From NCBI GenBank assembly GCA_035222895.1, contig JAVYIG010001590.1, forward strand, positions 124,001 through 188,000: a DNA stretch of 64,000 bases, written 5' to 3'. How positions within the stretch are numbered: the stretch's first letter is position 1; every line of letters starts with the position of its first letter. Source of the DNA: Strongylocentrotus droebachiensis (Eukaryota > Echinodermata > Echinoidea > Camarodonta > Strongylocentrotidae). The translations under genes and the position numbers were made by a program. Below are positions 20,995-32,200 of this stretch, one piece after another. The notes below the pieces were generated by a model. It was not told where the DNA came from and ran no database searches. It worked only from the letters and a program-made list of their open reading frames with translations.

Positions 20995-22140
20995 TCTTAG
21001 TAGCTTGAAATTAGGGGCACGTTTTCGAAGGGGATAAGACATTTATTAGAAAAGAAAAGGAGCACGTGTCAAAGTACAAAGGCTAATTATCAGAGGTAAA
21101 AATGGGCCACTTCTTACACCTAAAAAAAGAGGTAATCACCAGGGATGAAAAGGGATTTTATAAGAATGGGAAATGGGCATTAATGAAATAGGGATAGGTT
21201 CCTTATTAGAAAGGGAAAAGGGGCACATATCTTGTTTAAAAGGGTATTTATCAGAGGTGAAAAGGCGCACTTATGAAAATGAAAAAGGGGCACTAATGAT
21301 AAAGGGAAATGTGCATTTGTTGAAAGAAAAGGGGCACCGATCAAATTTGATAGGGGAATTTATCAAAGGTGAAAGGGGGCTTTTATGAGAAGGGGAAGTG
21401 GCTCTTAATTAAAAAGAAAAAGAGGCACATGTTAAAATAATCGGGATGAAAGGGGTAATTATGAGAAGGGGAAGGGGCACCTATAAGAATGAAAAAGAGC
21501 ATTTATTAGGAAGGACAAGGGGGACGTGTCAGAATAAAAGGGGCATTTATATAAGATGAAAATAGCACTTATCAGGAGGGGAAGGGGCACTTCTCAAAGT
21601 AAAACGACAATCTCTCAGAATTCAATAGGGTCATTTACAAAAGATGAAAAAGAGCACTAATGAGAATGAAAAGGAACCATAGATGAAAAGGGGCATTCAT
21701 CATAAGGAAAAGGGGCACTTATTAAAAAGGAAAGAGGGCATATGTGAAAATATAAGGTGCGCTTATCCGAGTTAAAAAGGGGTAGTTATGATTAAAAGGG
21801 GAAGGGGCACTTTTTACAAAGCATAAGGGGAACCTCTCAGATTTGAATAGGGCAATTACCAGAGGTGAAGGGGGCACTTATCAAAAGTGAAAAGGTGCGC
21901 TTCTTGTACCTGAAAAGGGGAACTTACTAGAGATTTAAAAAAAAGGCCCTTATGAGAATAGAAAAGGCACACTTATTGCAAAAGAATATGTGAACTTGTC
22001 AAAGGAAAAGGGGTTCGTGTCAAAATCAAAGGGGCACTAATCAGAGGTGGAAAGGGGAAGGGGCACTTTAAAACAAATAAAAGGGGCACTTTTCCTATGT
22101 AAAAACGGGCACTTCTTACAAAGTTAAAGGGGCACTTTTG
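20995..22140. repeat. Degenerate GGGGCAC minisatellite, about 1.15 kb
   Basis: Units of roughly 25-35 bp alternate GGGGCAC with TTATCAGAGGTGAAAAG-like or TTATGAGAATGAAAA-like phrases. Spacing and sequence both drift, so no fixed period holds. The array begins after a G-run at about 20,510-20,580 and ends at a GGGGTACTTG phrase near 22,145. An accidental 71-codon open frame at 21,173-21,388 is only the repeat read through. Confidence 0.8.
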
Positions 22141-22149
22141 GGGTACTTG

Positions 22150-24260
22150 AACAAGTGGGAAGCAATGTGCCCCTCTGCCTTTGCAAACACCCCCCTGGCA
22201 AACAGGGGGTGTTTTAGAATTTTAAAGACACTCTGTATCTGTGTTTCATGCGTTAACAATTTGTTTTGCTCAAGGGGTGGGGGGAGGAGGTGGAAGTTGA
22301 GGGGTAAAAAATGAGTGAATCCCCCTCCCCCGTTGTGCCCCCCCCCCCAAAAAAAAAATCAATTAGTGCTTACCCCCCCCCCCCTCCCATTCTTGTTTTC
22401 CTTCCTTTTCTTCAAAAATCCCATTCTTGTATGGATAAAAGTATATTTGACGCCTTTGTGTTTGAAGCTAAATTGTTGAAAACCTATACTCAGGGTACAG
22501 ACAATCTCTGAAATGCGAGGAAGACGCTATTAAAATCTTCTAGTTTAAACAAGAAACATTTACATGCTCGACACGAATAGACTTCACTCAGAAATCTTGT
22601 TAGCAAAATCATAAACACGTCGTATCCAACCCTAGTAAGTAAGTTCTTTGGTATGAAAGCAGAAATAATAGTAACAGACTGGCGAAAGTTTGAACTAAAT
22701 CGGACTTAATATGGTAAGAGAGTTATGAATGTTTAAAATATGACATCACTATTACTATGCGAATCTCAAATTGGCAATTTTGTCAGTGGGTGATGACGTA
22801 GTCACGGACTACTCTCCTGTTTGTCATGCACAAAAATATAATTTCTGTTTTTCTCCCAAGTGCCTAGCGCCTTGGGGCATTACTCAAATATATTATGAAT
22901 AGCATATTAGTATAAGTCCTCTGTATAGAAAAGACCCTTCCCAGTCATACAATTTGAAGGGGGAAAAGTGAAATTTTAGTCAGTTTGCCAATTTGTGTTT
23001 CCGCTGATGACATTCAAAAATTCACGACTTACCCATTTTTAATCGGATATTGAACAAATTTTCACTAATTTTCTTTTTCATGTTTCTCCTTTGATCAAAA
23101 CCAAGTTAATATCCTGGCTTACTTTCCCTGAAGTCATCAACTTTGATATCCAAGGGTCGGAGGGCAACACACAAACGTCCCGATCACGGCTGGGAGGTTT
23201 GCTGCGTGTCATGTCAGGCTAACCAGGTGGGGGAAAAGCTTAGCTTGTAAAAGTCAGGTCCCTCAAAGCAGTCATCATAAAAATTAAAAAAAACAGCCTG
23301 GTTATAGAAAATTAATACAAGAAATGTTCGTCAAAAGCGCTTGAGTATTCGTTGAATATTACCTTGAAGGCTCGATCGATCGCCATCAGTGGTGCTGAAG
23401 ATAATACAGTATAGGCCTAGATAGAGTGTGGTGTGGCATGATTATAAGGGGGTCCCATGGGATCCATTTTAAAACCAAGGTTGGAGTACTAAAATAATTA
23501 AATATAAACATATAAATTGTAACACAAAGTTTCAGTATGGGGTCATGAATTTGGTTCAAATGAACATATTGGAAGTGTATAGGCGATTTCATAATATTCA
23601 GTGATCGTTGTCGCGGTTGAAATCGAGGCTAAAGTGATGAAATTGTAATTTAAAAAAAAAAAAATAATAAAAGCTTTTTTGCCTTTATTCAGATTTTCAT
23701 AATTATACAAAATGATGAATAGGAACATAATTGTTCTCACAGTATAAACATACATTGTCTCATACATTATAAACACAGACATATTTTAAAAATATTTTCC
23801 ATAAGTATCCAAACTAATATAGTACATATTCAATCAAATGTACAAATTGTGCTACAATTCCTGTAAAAAAGGAAAAGGTGACGGTAATACTTCATATTAA
23901 TATTTTTGGATACAGCATTATAAACAGGAACAATATTTACAACATAATTATCTTCTATGCAAATTAAATAGTTCAATATAAATTAAGCAATCTGAACGAA
24001 AATTTTCTTATATAAACAAAAAGTATAAGGTGAAGGTGCTGCTTCATAACCCATGATAACAACATTCGTTATATTTACATATAATGATATGGTGCATGTT
24101 TTTTTAACTCCTAGATTTCATTATAACTATATGAGGGTCTTGTATCAGTGGAGGTCTATAACTATACCGTTATTAAAATATAAAATATAAAAAACAAGCA
24201 AACAACGATAGTAGATTAGTGTCCGGGTCGATGTGAAAGTGAGGGAGTGAACAGGAATTA
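22150..24260. other. No gene seen; repeat fragments
   Basis: Poly-C and poly-A runs at 22,315-22,390. A piece of MITE family E (GTTATGAATGTTTAAAATAT, CTATGCGAATCTCAAATTGG) lies at about 22,655-22,870. The rest is AT-rich, and 23,640-24,260 could be the 3' part of the LINE that follows, but it carries no coding signal. Confidence 0.5.
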
Positions 24261-24396
24261 CAATAAATATACAATCAGTTCCCCTTTTTGATAATGTATT
24301 GGCAGTTTGTCCAGGCAGTTCAGGCTTTTTTTGAGTTCTCTACAGCCTTACATATTTCTTTACTAGTTGGGAATTTTCCATTTTTACGATTAGGCC

Positions 24397-24739
24397 ATTT
24401 AAAAAAATATACATGTTTAGCGTCCCCGCCCGCTTCCTTTTTGGGGGCCGCCTCCTATTTTTTTTTTTTTTTTTTTTTTTTTGAATAATTTTTTTTTATA
24501 ATTTTTTTTTTTAAAGAAAAAAAAACATGAAAAACACTGAAAAAATGAATCTATTTCTGATTTAAAAAAAAAAAAAAAAAAATGTTGGCGGCCATCTTGA
24601 AAAATAGCACGACTGTCAGCGAAAATGTACCGAGCGGCCATTTTGAGCGGCCATTTTTAAATAAAAAATAAAAAATAAAAAGGGCCTCCTCCTTCCTATT
24701 TTTCGAAAAAACAGGACGCTAAACATGTTTTTTTTTTTT
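24397..24739. mobile_element. Foldback MITE inside the LINE, GGCC-flanked
   Basis: Inverted ends ACATGTTTAGCGTCC and GGACGCTAAACATGT (with A/T runs outside) are flanked by GGCC at 24,393-24,396 and 24,740-24,743. Removing it rejoins the LINE reading SKA...RKNGKFP. The interior has long T and A runs and repeated CGGCCATTTT. Confidence 0.75.
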
Positions 24740-25049
24740 GGCCTTACTGTAAATCATATATTTGACCAAAATCAATACATGATTTAACAATATATTATCT
24801 TTCATATTTTTTCTGAAACCAAGCAACACATCAATCCATTGCATATTAAGAAACTAAAACATCTTTAAATGGTTTCCACCTCATTCCATATTCTGGACCC
24901 TTCAGAACATTCAAAGAAGATATGACGATAGGTTTCTACTTCTTTTCTACAAAAGGAACATAAATTTGACTGTGTTAATCCAAAAAGATACAATTTATCA
25001 TTACAAAAGTTATGTAAAAGTTTATACTGAAATTCCCTTAACTTCCCAT

Positions 25050-27033
25050 CACTTGGCGTACCTATGGGGGGGGGCAGGGGGGGGCAGAGTGCCCCCCCTG
25101 ACGGGCTCCAGGGGGAAAAAAGAAAAAGGGGAAAGAAAAGAAAAGAAAGGAAAGGAAAGAAAAAGAAAAAAGGAAAAGGGAAGAAAAAAGGAAAGAAAGA
25201 GAAAATAGGAAAAAAAAAGGAAAGAAAAAAAGGAAGAAGAAGAGAAAAGGAAGAAAAAGGGAAAAGAAAAGGAAAGGAATAAAAATGGGGAAATTAAAAA
25301 AAAAAAAGACCATGGCCGTACGCACCAGGGGGGGGGGGGAGCAGTTGACCCCAGATATTTTGAAAACGTACAGTTTTTTTCCTGAAAATGTAGTGTAGGC
25401 CTATACCAAATCCTTCAATTCTACTTTTGAAAATGCAAAAGTACCCTCATGACCAGTTCGGTCGCTCGAACTCCCTTCACTCCTTTTGCTTTTGAGATTC
25501 TTCGAAAACTTTTAACGCATCCTGAAAATGAAAACAAATGAAAATAGGAAAATATAAGTGATATAACAAATTCGAAACTCTTCGCTGGCGCGAACTGCTT
25601 GCTAGCCTATTTTGTATAAAATGTTTTCACTTGCTCGTCCCCCTGAAAAAAGAAAAGGATTAGTATTGCCTAGAATACAATTGTGCCTGCCCCGACGGGC
25701 CCCGACCTGCAACCATGGCAACAATAACACACAATATATGTACCAAATGTTACTAAAAGAGACTAATTCATTTTTCTCGCTCGCTACACTCGCTCGCGAA
25801 TGAAATGAATAGACATTGCTTTGGAAACAATTGTGCCCACCCTTGACCTGCAACAATATCATTAAAAATGGAAGAGTTTTTTCGCCCTCTCGCCAAAAAG
25901 GAATTGAATCGCGTTAAACGCGATTGCGTCCATCCTGACCTGCACCAATACAAACAAGTTTATTTATTAATTTCTATTAAAAGAGAATTTTTTTTGTTGC
26001 TTGCTCGCTATGCTCGCTCGCCAAAATGGAATTGACACCGCTAACGTGCCCGCCCCAACCTGCAACAACCAGTTAATAATTATGTACCAAACGTTATTCA
26101 AGGAAGTTTTGGTGTGCTCGTGCTCGCCAAAACGGAATTAACATCACCTTAGAAATGATTGTGCAAGCCCTGCCCTGCAACAAAAAAATCTGAAATTTAT
26201 GAACCAATTATCATTACAAAAATTTTGCTCGCTCGCTACGCTCGCTCGTCAAAATAGAAATAACACCGCTTTTAATAATCACGTCCCTGCATGGAACAAT
26301 GAACCCAAGTTTATATACCATATTTTCCCTATAAAAGAGAAGTGATTTTTTTTTGCTCGCTCGCTACGCTCGCTCGCCAAAATAGAAATAACACCGCTTT
26401 CAATAATCACGTCCCTGACATGGAACAATGAACCCAAGTTTTATGTACCATATTTTCCCTATAAAAGAGAAGTTTTGTTTTTTTCGCTCGCTACGCTCGC
26501 TAGCTCGTGGAATTATGTACCCACCACTAACCTGCTACAATATCATTAAAAAGAGAAATGTAGGGGGTTGCCTGCCCGCCAAAATGGGATTGACATTGCC
26601 TTAAACAGTTAAACACAATTGTGCCCGCCCCCTACCTGCAACAATGAAACAAATTTTATATAGCAATTCATTGAGAGAAAGATGTATTTTCGCTCGCTAG
26701 CTAAAATGGGTATAAAATCACCCTACACACAATATTGTTCCCGCGCCCTGTATGGGACAATTGAACCAAGTTTAAGTGGCAATTATTAAAAAAGAAGTGA
26801 TTTTTTTTCTTGCTCGCTACACTCGTTTGCAAAAAAATGAAATTAACGTCGCTAACAAGTGAATGTTCCCACCCCCAACTTGCAACAATACCAGTTTATA
26901 TACCAAACGTTACTTAAAGATTTTTTTTTGCTCGCTCGCTCGCCAGAAGTGAAAATTAGCATCGCCTTTTTTGTTTGTTTCGGTCGCTTGCCCCCCCCCC
27001 CCCCCCTCTCGGAGTACCCCAGGTACGCCACTG
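25050..27033. mobile_element. hAT-like non-autonomous element with 8-bp target duplication, filled with tandem repeats
   Basis: Ends CACTTGGCGTACCT and AGGTACGCCACTG are inverted copies starting CA..GGCG, and the flanks are CTTCCCAT at 25,042-25,049 and 27,034-27,041. An 8-bp duplication with CAGTGGCG-like ends is the hAT pattern. Inside come G-runs, a 200-bp purine tract (25,113-25,310), then about ten units of a 120-130-bp repeat built on CGCTCGCTACGCTCGCTCGC. No transposase frame. It splits the LINE frame between FSTVD and GKLREFQ. Confidence 0.85.
25570..26960. repeat. Tandem repeat, about 125-bp unit, inside the hAT-like element
   Basis: Each unit has CTCGCTCGCTACGCTCGCTCG, then CCAAAATGGAATTAACACCG-like, CCGCCCCNACCTGCAACAAT-like, TTTATGTACCAAATATT-like and TAAAAGAGAAGTTTTT-like blocks. 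The two units around 26,225-26,480 are almost identical; the outer ones are more diverged. Confidence 0.8.
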
Positions 27034-27699
27034 CTTCCCATCTACAGTGGAAAATCTGGGGATTGAGAAACTTGTTGTAGTTTCCAACTTATCAAGATTT
27101 AAAGCTATTACCTCTGGATGTTTAAAAGCAAATGCATCTTGTATTATAGCAATAAAAATGTTATAGAGCATTTTGGAAGAGACAGACTCAAAAGAATACA
27201 CTGTTTTGTTAATGATAAAGTTAATGTTGGAAAGATCAACAGTGTCATTTAGAGTATCATCTCTCCCTTTACAAATTCTCTTAATCTTCCATGCAGGCAG
27301 CTGGCAATTTGGTGTAAAGATAAAAAAAATAAAAATATATCGTCTACATTAAGACCTTTCCTTATGAAATAGTCCCCTGATCTCATATCACCTTCTGCGT
27401 CCATCAAAATGTTTAACTTGAAAAATGTTCACATGAAATAATTTTGCATTAAAAGGAATTTTCCTACCTTCAATAAAAGTATTGTTAAAGATAATTTGAT
27501 TTATTTGTTGCTTTTATAGTATATTCCTTCTCCTTTAGATAATTCCAGATGTTCAAGAAATCCAAGTAGAGATTGGGTGCCTTAATAATGATTGTTTTGG
27601 GATTATAATTGCAAAGAAATATTAACTTTCCTCCTACCGTTCTGATTATATATTCGAAAAATTGTTTCCATTTCATGTCATTATGTTGTATAGCTCCCT

Positions 27700-29070
27700 C
27701 TCAAGACTGAAATTACTTTAGCTTTAAAACAATGCCTCGGACTACAGTCGACCGATTTGCTATTCCCGTTTGGAAATTATATATTAGAACTGCATATTCT
27801 GAAATGTTCATGGTCGCAGCTACCATGAAATAGCCTTAGGCGCTGAAATTGTCTGGTGCTTATATTACATCCACAGGGGCATCCAAATGTATCAAAAATT
27901 TAAAGAATTACTATCCATCCAATTTTCAAAATTTCCAAAACTTTGCATTACCTTTAACTGAATCATAAAACAGGGTGGGAAGAAGAGACTAGTGGGATTA
28001 ATGGAAAGAGGGGGTGGGAGAGGTAGATCGAGAGAAAAAGAGAGAGGGGCGAAAGAAGATCTTGAACTAGTGAATAATGTTTGAAATGCCTCGCCGCATT
28101 CCGCCATGCACTCTGGAAAAAAAACTAAATCTAGGTAGGTCTTAAAATGGATGCATGAGTTCAGTTGTTCTTTCACAGAATTGATGCAAGTGCTTGCACA
28201 ACTCAAGGAAGACATCAATTCACTGCGGAATGATGGAAAGCCGACTGGCGCTGGCAAATGGAGTACACTACAAGTACAATCCCAAATGCCAGGTCCTCCA
28301 TGCTCCAAACGAAAGAAAATGCAAGCCTGTCATCAAGTCATAATTATTATATATCATTCATGGACACATTGGTGATGTATCCACAAACAAGAAGATTGGG
28401 CTTTGCTGTAATTACCAAATTACTAAATTAATTATTTTCACCATTGACCAAAAACTTCAGTCTCTGATATCGACGCTTGTTCTGCTGATCTGAGACTATA
28501 CGCCTCTAAATACATACAATGCTCCCCGCAATGCTCCTCTACAGGGGGACTAGGATGCGTTGACAACGTCGGTTTTTATTATATTAATATAATTCCCCAT
28601 ACACCAGACGGTATTTCTGTCTACGTGTACATGTGCAGTAGCTTCAAGAAACTGGACAGATTCTTCTTCTCCTTCAATTCTGAAGATTCTTGCAGATACC
28701 GTAGGCCTACCTGAGCTGATTGGGGTGTGCAGGTGGACCATGCACGGCACTACATATAGTACTACACCGGGGTTTTCCCCTACTTTCGAATAGTGCAAGG
28801 CGCAAGGCGAAGGGCCGGGTGGTGATTCTCCTGTACACGGGGCCTCTTAGCGTCTTATCCGAGATTAGCTGAAAGTAAATTGTAAGTAAGTCTTTTTTTT
28901 GTTATGATCAATTCAAGATCATGTTTTACAATATTATTTTTAAATTTTATTATACTAGGCCTCTAGTTTGGTAGAAATGAAAATTAGATCAACTAGACTC
29001 TTTCCTATCAATTTTTCATCGATCCAGATATGCTCATCGATCAGCCACTCAATATCAGCTGGTTATACTA
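27700..29070. other. Upstream region of transporter A; no coding gene supported
   Basis: A GC-richer patch (28,770-28,880) ends with an AAATTGTAAGTAAG donor-like phrase and could be a 5' untranslated exon of transporter A, spliced to 29,080. That is a guess. A plus-strand open patch at 28,180-28,310 (QVLAQLKEDINSLRNDG) looks codon-like but has no partner exon. Confidence 0.35.
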
Positions 29071-29079
29071 ATACTATAG

Positions 29080-29097
29080 AACAAGTGGAGGATCACC
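29080..29097 (+). promoter_or_regulatory. Likely 5'-UTR splice acceptor and leader of transporter A
   Basis: The 18 bases AACAAGTGGAGGATCACC before the ATG are identical in genes A and B, while sequence upstream of the AG diverges strongly. This is the pattern of an exon border. A TACTAAT branch-like phrase lies at 29,067-29,073. Confidence 0.5.
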
Positions 29098-29278
29098 ATG
29101 AAGGTTACTCTAAGCGGGACTGTGATAGTGGCCTGCAATCTCCTAGGCCAAGGAATGACCCATGGGTTGTCCACCTCCATGGGAGTCTTCTACGGAGAAT
29201 GGAAGAGAGACTTTCAGGAACAAGCAGCCTTGATCAGCTGGCTCGCTACCTCCGTGTTAGCTGTCCTTCTTGGAACAT
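29098..29278 (+). CDS. Transporter A exon 1
   Basis: Residues 1-60: VTLSGTVIVACNLLGQGMTH (helix 1) and LISWLATSVLAVLLG (helix 2). The start context is ATCACCATGA. The in-frame TAG at 29,077-29,079 straddles the likely acceptor, so exonic 5' leader starts at 29,080. Donor GTAAGT, phase 1. Confidence 0.85.
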
Positions 29279-32200
29279 GTAAGTGTTTCAATTTGCAGAG
29301 AAACCTGCTTTAGTGAGCACCTCCATGGAAAGATCACCTGTCTATAAAGGTCGATTGGATTCAACTCTTACCCGATTTATTCTGAAAGGGAACATAACGA
29401 CGACTCTTAATTTAACCAAAACAAATTATGTAACAAGAATTTTCTGGTTTAACTTTTTTTTTCTTTCTCGTTAACCTTATGGAATTTCAGGTGTTACATT
29501 TGTGTGAACAGTAGTTGTGTAATGTGTATCTTGATTTTTCTACTCTTCTTTGGGTATAAATCCTCATATGATTTGTATTATGTGGATTGTATCTTTTCCT
29601 CCCCCCCCCCCCCCCCCAGCTCCCCTGGCTGGTGCACTTGTTAGGACTTTTGGTGTTCGTTGTGTGATGATCGCTGGTGCCATCCTCTCTGCATCTGGCT
29701 TCTTGGCTGCTTCATATGCTCCCAACATTACAGTACTCTTCATTACTATTCCTTTCATGTCTGGTGAGGAGTTTTGTTTATTTGTTCATTTGTTTTTTGT
29801 TTTTGTTTTTAAGGGTTAGGGAAGTGTTTCTTATGTTACTATTACATTACTGGTAACTCTTCACCATTTACCCTGCACTGTACAACTTTAAAAATGTATA
29901 TTTTCCCTTAAAGGCATCGTTTAACACTAATCTCTAATTCTTCACTGATTTGTTTTTCCAATTTGGCCTGCTTTTATTAAAACCAAATTGAAATCATGGT
30001 GGACGAATGGACTTCCCTATTAACTTTAATATGCCATAGAATGCCAGGTACAAAAATTTGTGATAATTTTTGATTGATCAAAATAGCAGGCAACATTGAC
30101 TTAAAGGTAACGCCCCAATTTCAAAAAATGAAATGGAAGCTCTTATTACCAATCATGTGAAAGAATATGTTTTGACTAAAACATGATGATAAAAATGTTG
30201 CCGGGAAACCGCCTACTAATCGATATATTTGGTAAATTAGTTTATCTACATGGTCTGTGAGAGATAAACGCACGTGTGCGTATAGTCCCATATACATCTT
30301 TCTGTGTAGAGTGCTTGTAACTTTACGAAGACTGGGCCATATTTCTTATCATTTTGATGATTACAGAACCTTGCAGTACACACCAATACTTATATGCTAG
30401 ATGATCAACCTTTTCTGATCGATTCCACAACTTTTCTTTCACAATGCAATCGCATGACCATAACTGGTCTTTAGGCCTACCTTTAAGTAAGATTAACCTC
30501 CCATTTTTCTGGTTCATTAAATGAATCATTATTGACGTCACAAAGAGCCAATTTAAAGAAACTGCAATTCATCATATATACAGTATGGAAGACTTGGCGG
30601 CGTAACTAAATATTTTAACTTATCAATTCTAAATCATTATCCATTTTGTTTTCTTTTGTGTTTAGGTTTTGGAAGCAGCATGGCATTTTCTGGTTGTTTG
30701 GTCTGCGTTACTCAAAACTTCAAGAGGCACTTTACCGTCCTTAATGGAGTAGCGTCATCTGGCTGTGGAGTCGGTATGGTTGTATGGCCACTCATCTTCC
30801 AGGTTCTGGTGGACCACTACACCTGGAGGGGTGCGCTGATGATCGTAGGGGCCTTACAGCTTCATCTTATACCACTGGCACTGATTATGACAAGACATTC
30901 CAAGACGAACAAACAAGGGCATATGAAGATGACAAAAAGTGAGCAGATTGTGACGGAGACGGAGCTTAAACGCAATAGTGTAGTGACCTATGCCGTTGAT
31001 GCGTCTACACCCTGTGATAATGGTTGCGATGACGGCATCGTGATAGAATGTGGGGAAAAGCCAGAACAGAGTGGCAAAAGTCAAGTGGTAGATTTTAAAA
31101 TATTAGATGAACCTCATGAGGAGATTGTAGAGCAGTGTGATGAAACCAATGGCGTTGAGCCAATTGCATCAACTCAACGTCTCACCATGGTGCGTAGGAT
31201 AAGTCGTCATGCCTCAATGGTCGGCAAGGGTGTGAAGACATCATGTGTGCAATCAACAGGTCTATCTCTTATATGGGAGAATCGCGTATTTGCATGTTAC
31301 CTACCCACAGCACTGATGGGAGGTGCCGTGTATGGGACCTATTTGGCTCATACTGTAACTTGCGCTGTACTGAAAGGCGTTCCAAGAATTGAGGCAGCAT
31401 TTTTAGTCTCTGTTGTTGGATTAACGAACATGATTGCTCGAGCAACTCACGGCCTACTCCTCAACACAGGTCACGTACATCAAATGTTTTTGTCAGCTTT
31501 TGCGTATGGCCTTGGTGCGATAGCTGTGATTGTTGCTCCAAGCACCGATAGCTATGCCGTCATGGTAGCTTGTGCGGCAGGTGTCGGTATTGCATCCGGC
31601 ATATACATACCTCTTCTGTCAGTTATTGTTCGACACATGGTTCCTTTGCACCGGTTTCCAGGCGGGATCGGCATGGTGCTCTTATCAACATGCATTGGGA
31701 TCATGATCAGTTCTACTGTCTCAGGTAAGAAAGTTTGGATGATGCCAGGAACTTCTTACAAGCCTGGATACCATGAGATCTTGTCACGAGAAAGCAATGG
31801 CAGACACAGTGGCGAATCTAGGGGGAGTCCGGGCCCCCTCCCCTACCCCTTTCAAAGGGGGGAGGGGGGGATGTCGAGTAAAAAAAAAAAATAGAGCTCA
31901 AACCAAAAAAGAAAAAAAATAGTGCTCACTACCACCCCCCCCCCCCCCCCCCCCCCGCTTTTTCGACTGGTCGGCTGAGTTGGCGTTAAATATTTCTTGG
32001 GCCCCCTCCCTCGCTGCCGGCTGGATCTGCCCCTGGGCAGACATCTCCAATTCTCAGTACAACACTTTTATTTTCTTGGAGGACAGGTTTTATGCACCTT
32101 AGGTGTCCAAAATCTACAAAGGAGAGTAGGAGACAGTGACACACGTATTTCTTTTGTTCTTTTTATCTTTTCAATTTAATTCAAGTTCTGTTACAACACA

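Larger units (their letters stand above)
24260..27690 (-). pseudogene. LINE ORF2 remnant (CR1/L2 type), interrupted by two elements
   Basis: Minus-strand pieces line up in order. The first is GGKLIFLCNYNPKTIII and LYLDFLNIWNYLKEKEY (27,500-27,690). Next come FIEGRKIPFNAKLFH and LYNIFIAIIQ. After the hAT-like insert come KLREFQYKLLHNF and NLCSFCRKEVETYRHIFFEC, the zinc-finger-like C-terminus. Then VKYMIYSKA, the foldback insert, and KNGKFPTSKEIC. The order is that of a CR1/L2 ORF2 C-terminal half. It relates to the LINE at 36,591-39,112, which shows CSFCRQEVETYRHLFLDC. Frameshifts and stops show it is dead. Confidence 0.85.

Noticed and set aside
20995-22140. Possible CRISPR-like array because of regular GGGGCAC spacing
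   Set aside because: The repeats are short, variable and without constant spacer length, and the genome is eukaryotic. It is a minisatellite.
24966-25325. Frames of 80-87 codons on both strands, Lys/Glu- or Phe-rich
   Set aside because: They are translations of the purine tract inside the hAT-like element.
28151-28375. Possible plus-strand exon (QVLAQLKEDINSLRNDG...) after TTTCACAG
   Set aside because: Codon-like composition over about 130 bp, but no matching exon before or after could be joined and no domain is visible.
30656-31894. Transporter frame of 412 codons continuing to 31,894
   Set aside because: The real exon ends at the GTAAGA donor at 31,725; the tail runs into the intron and a hAT MITE, and the last helix is found in frame at 32,976-33,145.
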